NCBI RefSeq assembly: GCF_011075055.1
Contig: NC_058149.1
Location: 4,966,449-5,030,448, forward strand
Length of the DNA: 64,000 nucleotides
Origin: Mangifera indica
Taxonomy: Eukaryota > Streptophyta > Magnoliopsida > Sapindales > Anacardiaceae
Direction: 5' to 3'
Under the pieces are notes generated by a model. It ran no database searches, had not been told where the DNA came from, and was given only the letters and a program-made list of their open reading frames with translations. This document shows positions 46,617 to 57,607 of this stretch, one piece after another. Every line of letters starts with the position of its first letter. Position 1 is the first letter of the stretch. The position numbers and the translations under genes are program-made.

Positions 46617-47431
46617 AAGCCAAAGGGCTTATTCTCACTCAAAGTATACTATTATTTTAATTTTTTCTCCGTTAACTTTAAAAATTTTATTTATTCACTC
46701 ATGAATAGTTAAAATTAACTGTTTCAAGAGTAAAATAGTCATTTTATCTATAATATTAAAAATAAATTAAAATTTTATCTATTTCTCCCCTAAACCCTAA
46801 AAACTAATAATTTTCCTCTTAGGTCAAGTTTTAAAAAATAGCATTCACCCCTCTATGGTTTAGTTTTCAATCCCTGACACCAAATTCGACGCCATCACCG
46901 ACGATGAAGCTTCCCTGACGCATTACCATGCTCCAACGATCTCCCTCTGCTCCTCTAGAATGTCGACCGAAGAGAATCTAGCCTGAAAAAATGAAGAGCT
47001 TTCCAAATAAAGACGAAGACCTTGTCTTCGTCTAGGAAGACAATCGTTTTCTCAGAAAAAGATGTATGGGAAGATGAAAAGTTTTGTCTCTTCTTTTCAG
47101 GCTAGATTTGCATCGGCTAGCGTTTTAAAAGAGGGGAGAGAGATCGTCGGAGCATTCTGATGTGTTGGGGAAGCTTCATCACCGACGATGGCATCAGATT
47201 TGGTGTCAAGGATTGAAAACTAAACCCTAGGGGGGCGAATGCCATTCTTAAAACCTGGCCTAGGGGGGAAATAGTTAGTTTTTAAGGTTTAAGGGGGAAA
47301 AGGGATACATTTTTAAAAGGTTAGAGTTTCGTTAATTTTAACCGTTCATTAATGGATAAATGAGATTTTCAAAGTTAACGAAAGAAACTTGAGATAACAA
47401 CATACTTTGGGTAGGAAATAGTCCTTTGGCC
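46617..47431. mobile_element. Long-TIR AGGCCAAA-family element, copy 5 (815 bp, nearly full hairpin)
   Basis: Ends AAGCCAAAGGGCTTATTC and GAAATAGTCCTTTGGCC, flanked by TTATTTAA (46,609-46,616) and TTATTTGA (47,432-47,439). The inverted arms reach far into the centre: GGTTTAGTTTTCAATCCCTG at 46,857 pairs with CTTGACACC...ACTAAACC near 47,225, and CATCACCGACGATGAAGCTT at 46,894 pairs with its inverse near 47,170. About 370 bp per arm. Confidence 0.82.
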
Positions 47432-47439
47432 TTATTTGA

Positions 47440-49310
47440 ATAATAAAATTATGTGTATCTAATTTGAATATAAAAATATATATATATTTTATGTATATAA
47501 TCGTGTGATTTAATAATTTTGAATTAATAATAAGTAATACATAATTACACAATGATACACATAAACAGATATTCATAATATTATTCTTATTTGAATAACT
47601 AGTTGCTCGTTATGTAATGATTAGACGTTTCTTTGAAGTAATTTTTTGGTTTTTTTAAGAAAAAATTTGATTCCGCATTTGGGATTAGGTTTAGGATGAA
47701 TCTGATGAACTCATATATGCACTTGTGATTAAATACACAAATCTAAAACACCTATATTCAAGTCATATTCAAACTTAAAATCGAAAATAAACATTCCTTT
47801 AAACATGTATAATGATGTGTTAACCTTAATCGCATTTAAATTCTTTAATAATTTTAATATTGAGGCATTTAATTTGAATTTTTCGCAACAAAAATAGCCT
47901 AGGAAAAGTACAAAAATATTAGCTTCCGGGCACCTTTTATTATTTGATTAAGATACATTAGCATCAATTCATGAGCGTAAATGCACGCGTTATGCACGAA
48001 GGTGAAACAAGAGTAGCGCCACTTCGAAAAATATTGCCACCATATAAGCGAGAAGGAAATGCACGAAACGAGAGTGCGACCCGCTAGAATTCAAATGAAA
48101 AGGGTTACGCACGCTGGACCGGTGCGAGTTGTCATTTAGTGACAGTCAAAAAATTGAGATACTTTAAAAACGGACAGAGATATGACACGCGGCAATCGGT
48201 GGGACCATTTGTAATCATAATTTTTACAAGCCAATACCCAGGGCTCATGTGTTCTACTTTTCTTCCCCGCAAAAATACCTGCAGATGAATACTGAGTGAA
48301 TCCGAATTGAATCTACATATGAGTTAATTTGAGCAGTTTGAATTCTTAATAATTAGCTTGATTCTGCTTGAAAGGTTAATAATAACGTCAAAAAACAAAA
48401 CAAATTGTCAAGAGAAAAAGAAAAAAAATTGTTAGAAAAGAGAAAAGATCAATAAAAAATTATTGATAAACCCTTAAAATGGAAATAAAATCATCAAATT
48501 AAATCATTGACTTAAATTTGACTTATTTAAATTAAAAATAAATTTAAGTCCAAGTTTTCTATGTTTCAATTCATATTATTTCAGCTTAAATCCACTCTTG
48601 GTTTTTCCCACTCCCATATGACTTTCACATTTTATTTATGTTGTTAATCGGTAACATTAAATTATGTATTAGCATCCTTGAATTGATATTAAAAAAAAAA
48701 AAAGATGTAAATAAAATATATGAATTGTTTCTACATTTAAAATTTCAAAGATGATTTTCGAGTTAAGCCATTTTGCATGCATTATGAACACTTTATTTAT
48801 ATAGATTTCTAAATAAGAATGATTTATTAATATTATTATTATGCAACATTGTATAGTTATTCCCAATAAATACTTTGAATGGCAAAAAAAAAAAAAATTT
48901 ATATATAAAATAATATAAGTTTAAAATCTTATCTGGTAATATATTAAAATCAAACTCTCTCAAAAAAATAATCTAATTCTTATAAGATTTTTTATTACTC
49001 TTTTTATTAAAAGAGAAATTAATGTTCAACAATTTTCCTATTTTTAAGTTAAAATTTATATTAAAAGATTAAATCCTTTTTCAAAATGTTTATAAATTTA
49101 TATTTTTAAATATCATAACAAATTATACAAATTAAATTGCCACAATCTTTTTTTTTTTTTTGTTTACGTCTTTCTATTTATCAAAACATCATTTTCCATA
49201 CTAGAGTATGAGTCTTTTAACAAATATGTTTTTCATATTGTTAATTATTTATAGTACTTATTATATTAAAATTGATCTACCCTTAAGACTAATATTAAAC
49301 CAGATAAGAT
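47440..49310. other. Intergenic, no gene seen
   Basis: AT-rich. A GC-richer stretch at 47,970-48,210 (GCGAGAAGGAAATGCACG and GACACGCGGCAATCGGTGGG) stands out but has no open frame or RNA structure I can support. Confidence 0.45.
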
Positions 49311-49320
49311 AAAAAAAAAA

Positions 49321-50011
49321 CAGTCAAAACTCATACTAGCCAATTTTCAAATACTTAAAAGTACTATCTATGAGTCAATTTTTGTTAAAATTTTTAGCTA
49401 TGATTAAAAGTAAATTTGTCATTTTAACAATAATATTAAAAAATATATAATTCATTATATTTCCCTCTCTTGGTTTTAAAAATTAACAATTTTACCCTTG
49501 TCTAAAGTTTTTAAACTTTGAAAAGTCATATGTTTTCCCTCAAACCTAAGGTTTTTTCTTCTCCTCTTCGGCCATTAATGACCTCCCCTTTCAACCACCG
49601 ACAAATTTAGATGTTTGATGATGTCTTCATTGTCCAAACGAATTATATGAATTCGTTCAATTTAGATAAAAATCTGGTGGTCAAAGTTAACGGTTTAAGG
49701 TTGAAATAGGAGGTTGCTAGTGGCTAAAGAGATGAAGAAAACCCTAGATTTGTTTGGGGGGGGAAGAGAAATGTGACTTTTAAAAGTTAAAAAAATTTAA
49801 GCAAGAGTAAAGTTGTTAATTTTTAAAACTTAGGAAAAAAAATGAATTATATATATTTTTAATATTATTATAAAAATAATTATTTTACCTTTAACCATAA
49901 TTGGATATTTTAACAGAAATTGACTCATAGGTGACACTTTTAGTTTTTAAAAATTGATAAATGTGAGTTTGAAATTACAGTATACCTTATATGTGAATAA
50001 ATCTTTTGGCC
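49321..50011. mobile_element. Long-TIR AGGCCAAA-family element, copy 6 (left tip lost)
   Basis: The right end AATAAATCTTTTGGCC is clear. Arms pair (ATGAGTCAATTTTTGTTAAAAT against its inverse TAACAGAAATTGACTCAT) and share the CCCTAGATTTG/CCTAAGGTTTT block. The left end begins in an A tract without the GGCCAAA tip, so the duplication cannot be read. Confidence 0.65.
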
Positions 50012-50270
50012 AAAAAAAGAATTCCAAAATAACACACATGTAAACATTGTTCCCTCTTCTAACAATCAAACATAATCAATCAGTGTTTACACACACACAT
50101 TTATATATATTCATCTTTATCAATATTTACATTTTAAGGAAAAATAAACCCCCGTTAATTGTTATAAAAGAAAGATGAATAACAAAAATTTTGAACAATG
50201 CCTAAAGAACCTCTGTATTTCAAAGTTTAATTTATACTTAAAAGGAAGACCGAGTTTTGTAGTAATACAA

Positions 50271-52421
50271 AGGCCAAATGACTGTTTCCCACCAAAAGTT
50301 GGTTGGAATGGCAAATTCTCATCTTTTAAATTTGAAAATATTAAATATTCATTCATCATCCATTTTCATCGATGTCTTTTGTGAGTGTTTAAACTAAATT
50401 ACTAATTTAACCTTTTCTAATGTAATAAGAAAACACTCTCATAAAATAATATACATTTAAATTACATATTTATGTTTTACTTAATTGAATGTACAAAATT
50501 ACCCTTTATATAAAAATTAAATTTAATCAATATAAGTGAACTTAATTTATCAATTTAATTTACAGAGGGATATTAAATAAAATTAACACCAATTTTTCCG
50601 CCTAAACTTTTTTAAGTAAACTTACAGTGATTTTACTTTTTAAAGCAAATTTAATTTTTTTTTCAATAATACCCTTATCAGCTAATTGCATCACCCTCTC
50701 AATTAATTATATCATTATATTTTTTTTGAGAACCTATGAGTATTCTATGATTTGAAGATTTAAAAACTTATTCGAAATAATCAATTTTTGTTATAATATA
50801 GATTAGAATAAAAAGATTAACGTAAGTATAAATAAGGGTGTGTAAGCGTGTGCCCGGGCACGTAAGGGCTCATATAGATGCGTAAGAGTGCGTATGAGTA
50901 TATGAAAGTACGTATGAGTGTGTAAGATGCATAAGGGTGTACGGATGCGCGAGAGTGCGCATATCCACACGCACTCATATATATATATATAGGTGTGAAG
51001 AGGGTGCACGTTTTTTCGCACCTCTATTTTATATATATATATAAAATAATATTTAAAAAATATAATATATATTAACAATTATTATTATTTACATATATAA
51101 TATTAAATATTATATTATATTATATAACTCATGCACTCTTTATATACTCTACGCACTTTTTACATACTCTACGTACCTTTTATTTACCCTACGCACTTTT
51201 TACATACTCTACACACCTCACACACCTTTTACGCACCCTATGTATCACCTGTTCGCACTCACTATTCTTTTCGTTTTTGCTCATCTTTTCGTTCTTATAT
51301 GTATTTAAACAAAAATTTATTAATTTTCAAATATATTTTGAATCCTTAAAACATAACTTACTGAATCTTAGAATCAGAACTTATCAAATCTTTGAAAAAG
51401 ATTACACCAAATTTAACATAAAAAACTAAGAGTAACATAATTAGCTAAGAGAGTATTCTTGAAATTAAAATTAAAATTGCTTATAAAAGTAAAACCACTA
51501 TACGTTTACCTAAAAAAATTTAAATGAAAAAATTATTATCAATTTTAATTAATATCTCATTTACAAATCTATTGAAATTTACCAGCATAATTTACAACTC
51601 AAGACACAAATCTCATTATGCATCTTCACATCACCACATTCGTCTTCCAATAAACACTCACACACAAAATTCCCGATAAAGGAGTATCATATGTTTATTA
51701 TTTTTCATTTCATTAATGCAATAATCTTTAAAGAAATTCGAAAAATTATTAGTTTTTGAATATTTAATATTACAAAATAAAATATGCAATACAATCCAAA
51801 GAAAAATTCCAAAATATTGATTATTTTATTTGAATATATTTTTTGTTATGTGTTATATAACAGTCCCACTCTCCAGTCGTTAGTTTCATATTTACTCACA
51901 TTATATAAACAAATCTATACCGTCAATTTGTGATCATTAATTTTCTTACTATTCATCTAATATTAAATAATATGTTGCATTAGATACATTTGATTTTTAC
52001 ATTTTAGAATGACATGTTGACTCTCCGCTTTACGCGTTCCCACATGTCTATGTGCTAATGCACAGATGAACTATGCTAAACAAAATTATAAGTTCACCTA
52101 TATTTTTATCTCAAATCACATAAATTCATTCATTTAGTCATATGTCTAAATACAGTTGGCCGATATAAAAACTTCATTGCCCCATCACCTTTTTTAGAAC
52201 GCATTTATTTATGGCCACACACGATTTATAAAATAATAATATTAGTTATAAATAATTTTATAATTGGATTTTTTAATATTAAGTACAATGGCTAATGCGT
52301 CTCTACCTCTAACAAATTTTATCAACGGAAATACTTCACAAGTGGGTTTTTGGTTTTTTCAAACTTAACGGATTAAAAGTCGTCGTTATAGCAAACTTGG
52401 GTGAAACATTGTCTTTTGGCC
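50271..52421. mobile_element. Long-TIR AGGCCAAA element, copy 7, split by a foldback MULE
   Basis: Left end AGGCCAAATGACTGTTTCCC. Right end ACTTGGGTGAAACATTGTC then TTTTGGCC, 2.1 kb away. The arms pair weakly (AAATTTGAAAATATTAAA against the inverse of the 52,320-52,370 region). The flanks TAATACAA and AAACACCA agree at only 5 of 8. The insert at 50,567-51,558 explains the extra length. Confidence 0.5.
50567..51558. mobile_element. Foldback MULE, small member of the array-bearing family (992 bp)
   Basis: Ends GGGATATTAAATAAAATTAA and, on minus, GAGATATTAATTAAAATTGA. Flanked by ATTTACAGA (50,558-50,566) and ATTTACAAA (51,559-51,567), 8 of 9. The TIRs pair for about 130 bp (AGTAAACTTACAGTGATTTTAC against GGTAAACGTATAGTGGTTTTAC, and AGCTAATT...CTC). 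They are related to the TIRs at 27,389 and 43,550. Inside each arm is a GTGCGTA-type array: plus-oriented at 50,815-51,030, inverted at 51,125-51,265. No protein encoded. Confidence 0.78.
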
Positions 52422-52453
52422 AAACACCAATATCCCTTATTGAGTGTTATTAT

Positions 52454-53168
52454 AGCTAAATGACTGTTTCCCACTAAGATTTGATAAAATGAGTGTTTTT
52501 AATAATGAAGTTTGAAAAATCTAATTTCTTACTTGTTTGTTAAATTTTTATAAAATTGTGAAAAAAATAAGAAATGCCCTCAAACTAAATAATATTTTGC
52601 CCTTAAAAAATTTTAAAATAAAATTTGTACCCAAAATTATATTAATTTAAATAAAAAATCAAAACTATATACAAATACAGATAGATGTGTCAATGACATA
52701 TAATCGTACATTTGGGCTGTTTTTAAACATTTTAATACTTTAATGTCCCTTAATAGTTTAACAAAATGACAAGTGTACCCCCAAAAATTTAACAAAATAT
52801 AGTAAATTATTGAATTAGTAATGTAAATGTTATATTACAACTATTGAAAGTATATATATTTTTTCAAAATATATGGGTGACTAGGTAATTTTCAAAACAT
52901 GATGAGTGGAAAATAACATTGGCCCCTAGTAATTTTTTAAAATTTCATTTATACCATACAATATTACTCATAGTCTAGTCCCTAGGCATGTTATTATAAT
53001 ATTTTAAACCTAAAAAAATAACACTTAATTATATGTCTATAATAATTTTTTAACAAAATAATATAATTATCTTTTAACTATTAAAATTAATTATTGGCTT
53101 TAATAAATCAGTAAAAAATTAACTTTTTCAATTCATCAAAGTTGGGTGGGAAATAGGTTTTTTGGCCT
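52454..53168. mobile_element. Long-TIR AGGCCAAA-family element, copy 8 (715 bp)
   Basis: Ends AGCTAAATGACTGTTTCCC and AAAGTTGGGTGGGAAATAGG then TTTTTTGGCCT. The flanks GTTATTAT and ACTATTAT agree at 6 of 8. Arms moderately paired. Non-coding. Confidence 0.68.
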
Positions 53169-53176
53169 ACTATTAT

Positions 53177-54249
53177 TTATAAAAGTCATAGTACTTTTAT
53201 TGTATTCTACGTATCTTCATTTTTCAATCTTCAAAAAGTTTGACAAATTCCTATTTAATATAAAATAAAAAAAAGAAGAAAACACTAAAATGAATCATAA
53301 TATTATTGTTTGTAGCCAAGATTTTCCTCATAAATTCTATGACCTTTATTGTGTGGAGAGCCTATCTTTGATCGTGTTAAATAGAAAACTCAGTTTGATG
53401 TACAAAAACTGGTTCGAAAAACCAAAAAATATAATTATTAAATATAATAACTATTGAAAATACATATTTTTTCTTACAATATCAGAGTATCAACTTTGCT
53501 ATAATTAATATGATAAATTTTGTCACGAAATTTTTGTTATATTAGTCAACGCAAGCTAATGTTCATGCATGTCAGTCTAACAATTCTCGTCTTCACACAT
53601 AAACAAAACTTATACACGTGTTTTATTTATTTATATATTCAGTTTACTCTTATACGTACGTGACAAAACAATACTCCTTCTCTGGACCACGAAATTAGAT
53701 GAAATTTTGTAAGAATTTCAAATGGACCACAAGGTAATGTCACCACCATGCTGTTTCAATATTCACAAATTTATGTAATAAGAGTTTTAAATCACGTTAA
53801 TAATTAAATTAAATTTTTATTATTTAATAATAAAATAAAATATTTAAATAAAAATAATATGAATAATTATAATTAAATAAAAATACAATCTGTAAAGATT
53901 TTAAATTCTTACTATAAAAATATAACATGTAATTATAATATGAGTAAGACCTTTAAAAAACATATCTATAAACAGACTAGTTAAATCAAATTCTTATTAT
54001 TTAATAATAAAAAATAAAATATTTAAATAAAAATAAACAATAATATAAATAATTATAATTATATAAAAATACAAGTATATACAATTTATTAATATAATAT
54101 TTCTCTAAAATATTTATGTCAATTCGGATCATATCAAATTATTTTTGTGTGAATCATAATATTATCCGATTTAATTTTGAATCTTATCATATTGATTCAA
54201 AATAAATTTCATATTAAAAAACTCAACTTTAAACCAATATTTTTATTGT
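53177..54249. other. Intergenic, no gene seen
   Basis: AT-rich, with a loose duplication around TTATTATTTAATAATAAA (53,815 and 53,995). No coding signal. Confidence 0.45.
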
Positions 54250-54536
54250 CGTGTTGAAAATGTCATCGCTGGTGATCAAAAAAGGAAAGAAAATAAACTG
54301 TAGATTTGAAAAAAAAAAATATTATTTTTTAAATTTTAATAATGATTAAATTATTAGTTTTAAAAACTAGAAAAAAATATAAATTCTTGGAATTTTAAAT
54401 TTTATTAATAAAATAATAATTTTAATCTTTAATTTAAAATTTTAATAATAATTAATTTATATATTAATATTTAAATTTTTTATCGGCTACAAGCATACTT
54501 TTAATTAAAACTTGGGTAAGTGTTGTCCCTTGGCCT
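54250..54536. mobile_element. Half copy of an AGGCCAAA element next to the AIL5-like promoter
   Basis: The right end AAAACTTGGGTAAGTGTTGTC then CCTTGGCCT is typical, preceded by about 280 bp of arm. No left arm or left end can be found, so only one arm remains. It ends 208 bp before the TATA box of the AIL5-like gene. Confidence 0.6.
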
Positions 54537-54606
54537 ATTTTTTATGTCATCCCTGAATCTTGAATTAGCCATCTTCAATTTATCATCAACGGTGCAGAAC
54601 GAGTGC

Positions 54607-54612
54607 CACGTG
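54607..54612 (+). promoter_or_regulatory. G-box
   Basis: CACGTG inside GCCACGTGGT, 300 bp upstream of the start codon; a bZIP/bHLH target type. Function inferred. Confidence 0.45.
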
Positions 54613-54639
54613 GTAACATTTTAGAGGCTGTCCAAACGG

Positions 54640-54645
54640 TGTCTC
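54640..54645 (+). promoter_or_regulatory. Candidate auxin response element
   Basis: TGTCTC, the ARF-binding word, 105 bp upstream of the TATA box. A second lies in the leader at 54,802-54,807. A six-base word occurs by chance often, so this is weak alone. The PLT3/5/7 group is known to act downstream of auxin-response factors, which makes it plausible. Confidence 0.35.
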
Positions 54646-54744
54646 CCTCCTTCCTCCCTCTCTCAATCTTTCATTTTTATTATTATTTTTCATTCTTCCT
54701 TATTATATTTTTATTATCAACCATTTTCTCACAAAGAAAGAAAA

Positions 54745-54751
54745 TATATAA
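54745..54751 (+). promoter_or_regulatory. TATA box of the AIL5-like gene
   Basis: TATATAA about 155 bp before the ATG, followed by a CT-rich stretch (TCTCTCTTTTCTTCCTC) typical of plant leaders. Transcription would start near 54,780. Confidence 0.6.
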
Positions 54752-54906
54752 CCTTCTCGATTCTTGTGCATCTCTCTTTTCTTCCTCTTCCCCTATATTT
54801 GTGTCTCTCTACCCTTCCCTTTCAATCAAAACTTATTAATCCTTCTTTTTCTTCTCCTTCTTCTTTAACTTCTCTCTCTGTAATATTCGCTGAAACTCAA
54901 AGAAAC

Positions 54907-57607
54907 ATGAATAATATGAATATGAACAGCTTGAGCAATAACATGGATTCCTCTTGGCTTGGTTTCTCACTTTCTAATAATAATAACCATCTCACCTCCT
55001 CCTCTGACTCCTCTCATCTCTGCCTCTTTGAAGCTTTTAACTCCTCCACCGCCACCGCTACTGCCACTTCAGGTTTTTTTTTCATTTTTTTATTATATCA
55101 TTTCTTCTTCTTCTCTTTGTTTCTTGATCACTGGGTTTGATATTTTCAGGTAATGTTGCACCGAGAGAAGAGGTGATTAGCGGCAGTGGTGGTGCAACTG
55201 ACTTGTCTATTTTCTCCGGTCCTAAACTGGAGGACTTTCTTGGCGCTTCTGGAGCTGCACCGCCACTTGCGCCTCCTCCTCAACATCATCAGTTTTCTAC
55301 TGCTGACACTCATGAGATTTATGACTCCGAGCTCAAAACCATAGCCGCTAGCTTTCTTCGCGGCTTCTCTACTGAACAAACAGATACACAGAAGCATCAA
55401 CAACCACCACCACAACAGGAAACTCAGCTTGTTGCTGCTGAGCCCACCCCAAGAAAAACCGCTGACACCTTCGGCCAACGCACCTCCATCTATCGAGGCG
55501 TCACCCGGTACATAATAGTCCTAAATCCCAACAAAATTTTGAAAAAAAAATTTACTTCAAGAGTTTGAACATTTTTCACTTTCTGTTTATTCAGACATAG
55601 ATGGACTGGAAGATATGAAGCTCACTTGTGGGATAACAGCTGCAGAAGAGAAGGCCAAAGTAGAAAAGGAAGACAAGGTAAAAAAGATGTATTATTAACT
55701 TTTGTATTGAGAGCCATTAATGTTGAAAATGGGTACCCTGTGATCTGGGTTCTGAGCCTTTTCTGAGCTTCAGAAAAATATCATTTCATGATGATCAGCA
55801 TAAGCTAGATCCCTTGTCGTTTTGGATTTTTTGTTCGTTTATAATTTTTTGAGAGATTTCTAACGTGTGGTTTTGTTGCTTCTTTATGTGGCATGGACAT
55901 GGCGGTTCATCATCATGATCATCATTATTTTCAGTTTATTTGGGTGAGTTTAACTCAACTCTTTCCATTTCTTCTTTGAATAATAATAACAATTTTGATC
56001 ATCATTTTGTTTTCACTGTGTAAACCAAATATATTCTTCTTTCGTGATAATTAATAATGGGATGCTGATCCACATCATTCCATTAAGAACATCTGAACTT
56101 CAGATTTGACTCTAGATTTTGTTCACTGTAACAAAAGATCTATTTATTTTTTTATACATGACATTAACTACTTTTATTAATCTTTTTATTTTGCTCCACT
56201 TATGTTTATAGGTGGTTATGATAAAGAAGAGAAAGCAGCTAGAGCTTATGATCTTGCAGCTCTCAAATATTGGGGTCCAACCACCACTACAAACTTTCCG
56301 GTGAGTCCTGCTGATTTTCTGGTGGTCCCTGTTCTTTATTTTTAATGCGTTATTGTAAATTTGTTCTAACATTTATGTGAATTTCTGATTTGATTTTGAA
56401 GGTCTCTCACTATGAGAAGGAACTAGAAGAGATGAAGAACATGACTAGGCAAGAGTTTGTTGCTTCTCTTAGGAGGTATATATAATTGCATTTTTTTAAT
56501 TATTTTATAAATTTCATTTTGTGGGTTGTTGAAATTTCAATTGATTTATGAAGACTTATACATTTAAACTTCTCCATTTTTGCAGGAAAAGTAGTGGCTT
56601 CTCTCGAGGAGCTTCAATTTACAGAGGAGTTACAAGGTTTGTTTTTTATAAATTGTTTATTCAAGTGATAGATTAAGATTCAAAATGTAAATTATTTTGT
56701 GAACTTGAATTTAAATTAGGCATCATCAGCACGGTCGATGGCAAGCGAGAATAGGCAGAGTTGCGGGCAACAAGGATCTCTATCTCGGCACATTTAGTGA
56801 GTCTCATCTCTTAATTCTCGAAGATTTGGGTGTTTAGTCTTGTTCATTCTACATGATTAATAATGAGGGAATCCATATGGATTTCAAATAGGTACTCAAG
56901 AAGAAGCAGCAGAGGCCTATGACATTGCTGCCATCAAGTTCAGAGGCCTAAATGCAGTAACAAACTTCGACATGAGTCGATATGATGTTAAAAGCATTGC
57001 AAGCAGCAACCTGCCCATTGGAGGAGTCAATGGCAAGTCCAAAAACTCCTCAGAATCAGCCTCTGATAGCAAGAGCCTAGACGGGAGCCGGACGGATGAT
57101 ATCCGCGACAACATCTCCTCAGCGTCATCAGTTGCCTTTGCATCTCATCACCCTGCAGCTGCAACCTCAACTCTAAGTTTTGCAATCCCCATCAAACAAG
57201 ACACATCAGATTACTGGTCTAACATTCTTGGTTATAACCAAAACACCAATGCCAAAAACCTCACCATAGCCCCAAGTTTGTTCCCCTCTACCACTTTTCA
57301 GAACCCATCAACTTTCCACGTGGATTTCTCAGTGAACTCATCTTCAGTAAATGAATGCAACAACAATGGGGTAATTATGAATGGAGGATTATATGTTGAT
57401 CATCATCATCAGCAGCAGCAGCAGCAACAAAATGGAACAACAAGCAGCTCAGCAACCAACGTTGCTTTGAATAGCAACAATGGGAATAGTTATAATGAGA
57501 GTGGTGGTGGTTATGGTAGCTGGAATATTGCACAAAATCTGCATTCTCTGCAGGCTGCAAAGGCCAATATATCAGTGTTTCAGACACCAATTTTTGGAAT
57601 GGAATGA
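54907..57607 (+). CDS. AIL5: AINTEGUMENTA-LIKE 5 / PLETHORA5-type AP2 transcription factor
   Basis: Nuclear DNA-binding regulator of meristem, organ-initiation and embryo identity (AIL/PLT/BBM clade). Nine exons: 54907-55072, 55150-55507, 55595-55677, 55935-55943, 56212-56300, 56402-56475, 56586-56636, 56720-56796, 56892-57607. All have GT...AG introns and phases agree, giving 540 aa. Two AP2 domains: about 166-235 ([20 protein letters not shown], then [20 protein letters not shown]) and 270-328 ([20 protein letters not shown], then [18 protein letters not shown]), joined by the conserved linker [17 protein letters not shown]. Exon 4 is a 9-nt mini-exon coding within VYLG. Clade signatures: WLGFSLSN (17-24), GPKLEDFLG (79-87), [15 protein letters not shown] (111-125), euANT-type DTFGQRTS before AP2-1, and the end [10 protein letters not shown], which fit AIL5 better than BBM or AIL6/7. 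The first in-context ATG was chosen; ATGs at codons 4, 6 and 13 are alternatives. A His/Gln run lies in exon 9. No disabling change seen. Confidence 0.9.

Noticed and set aside
47970..48210. GC-richer island as a possible gene promoter
   Set aside because: No open frame, TATA-plus-leader arrangement or RNA structure follows; left as intergenic.
54603..54839. 78-codon frame upstream of the AIL5-like gene
   Set aside because: It spans the TATA box and CT-rich leader; Phe/Ser/Leu-rich chance frame.
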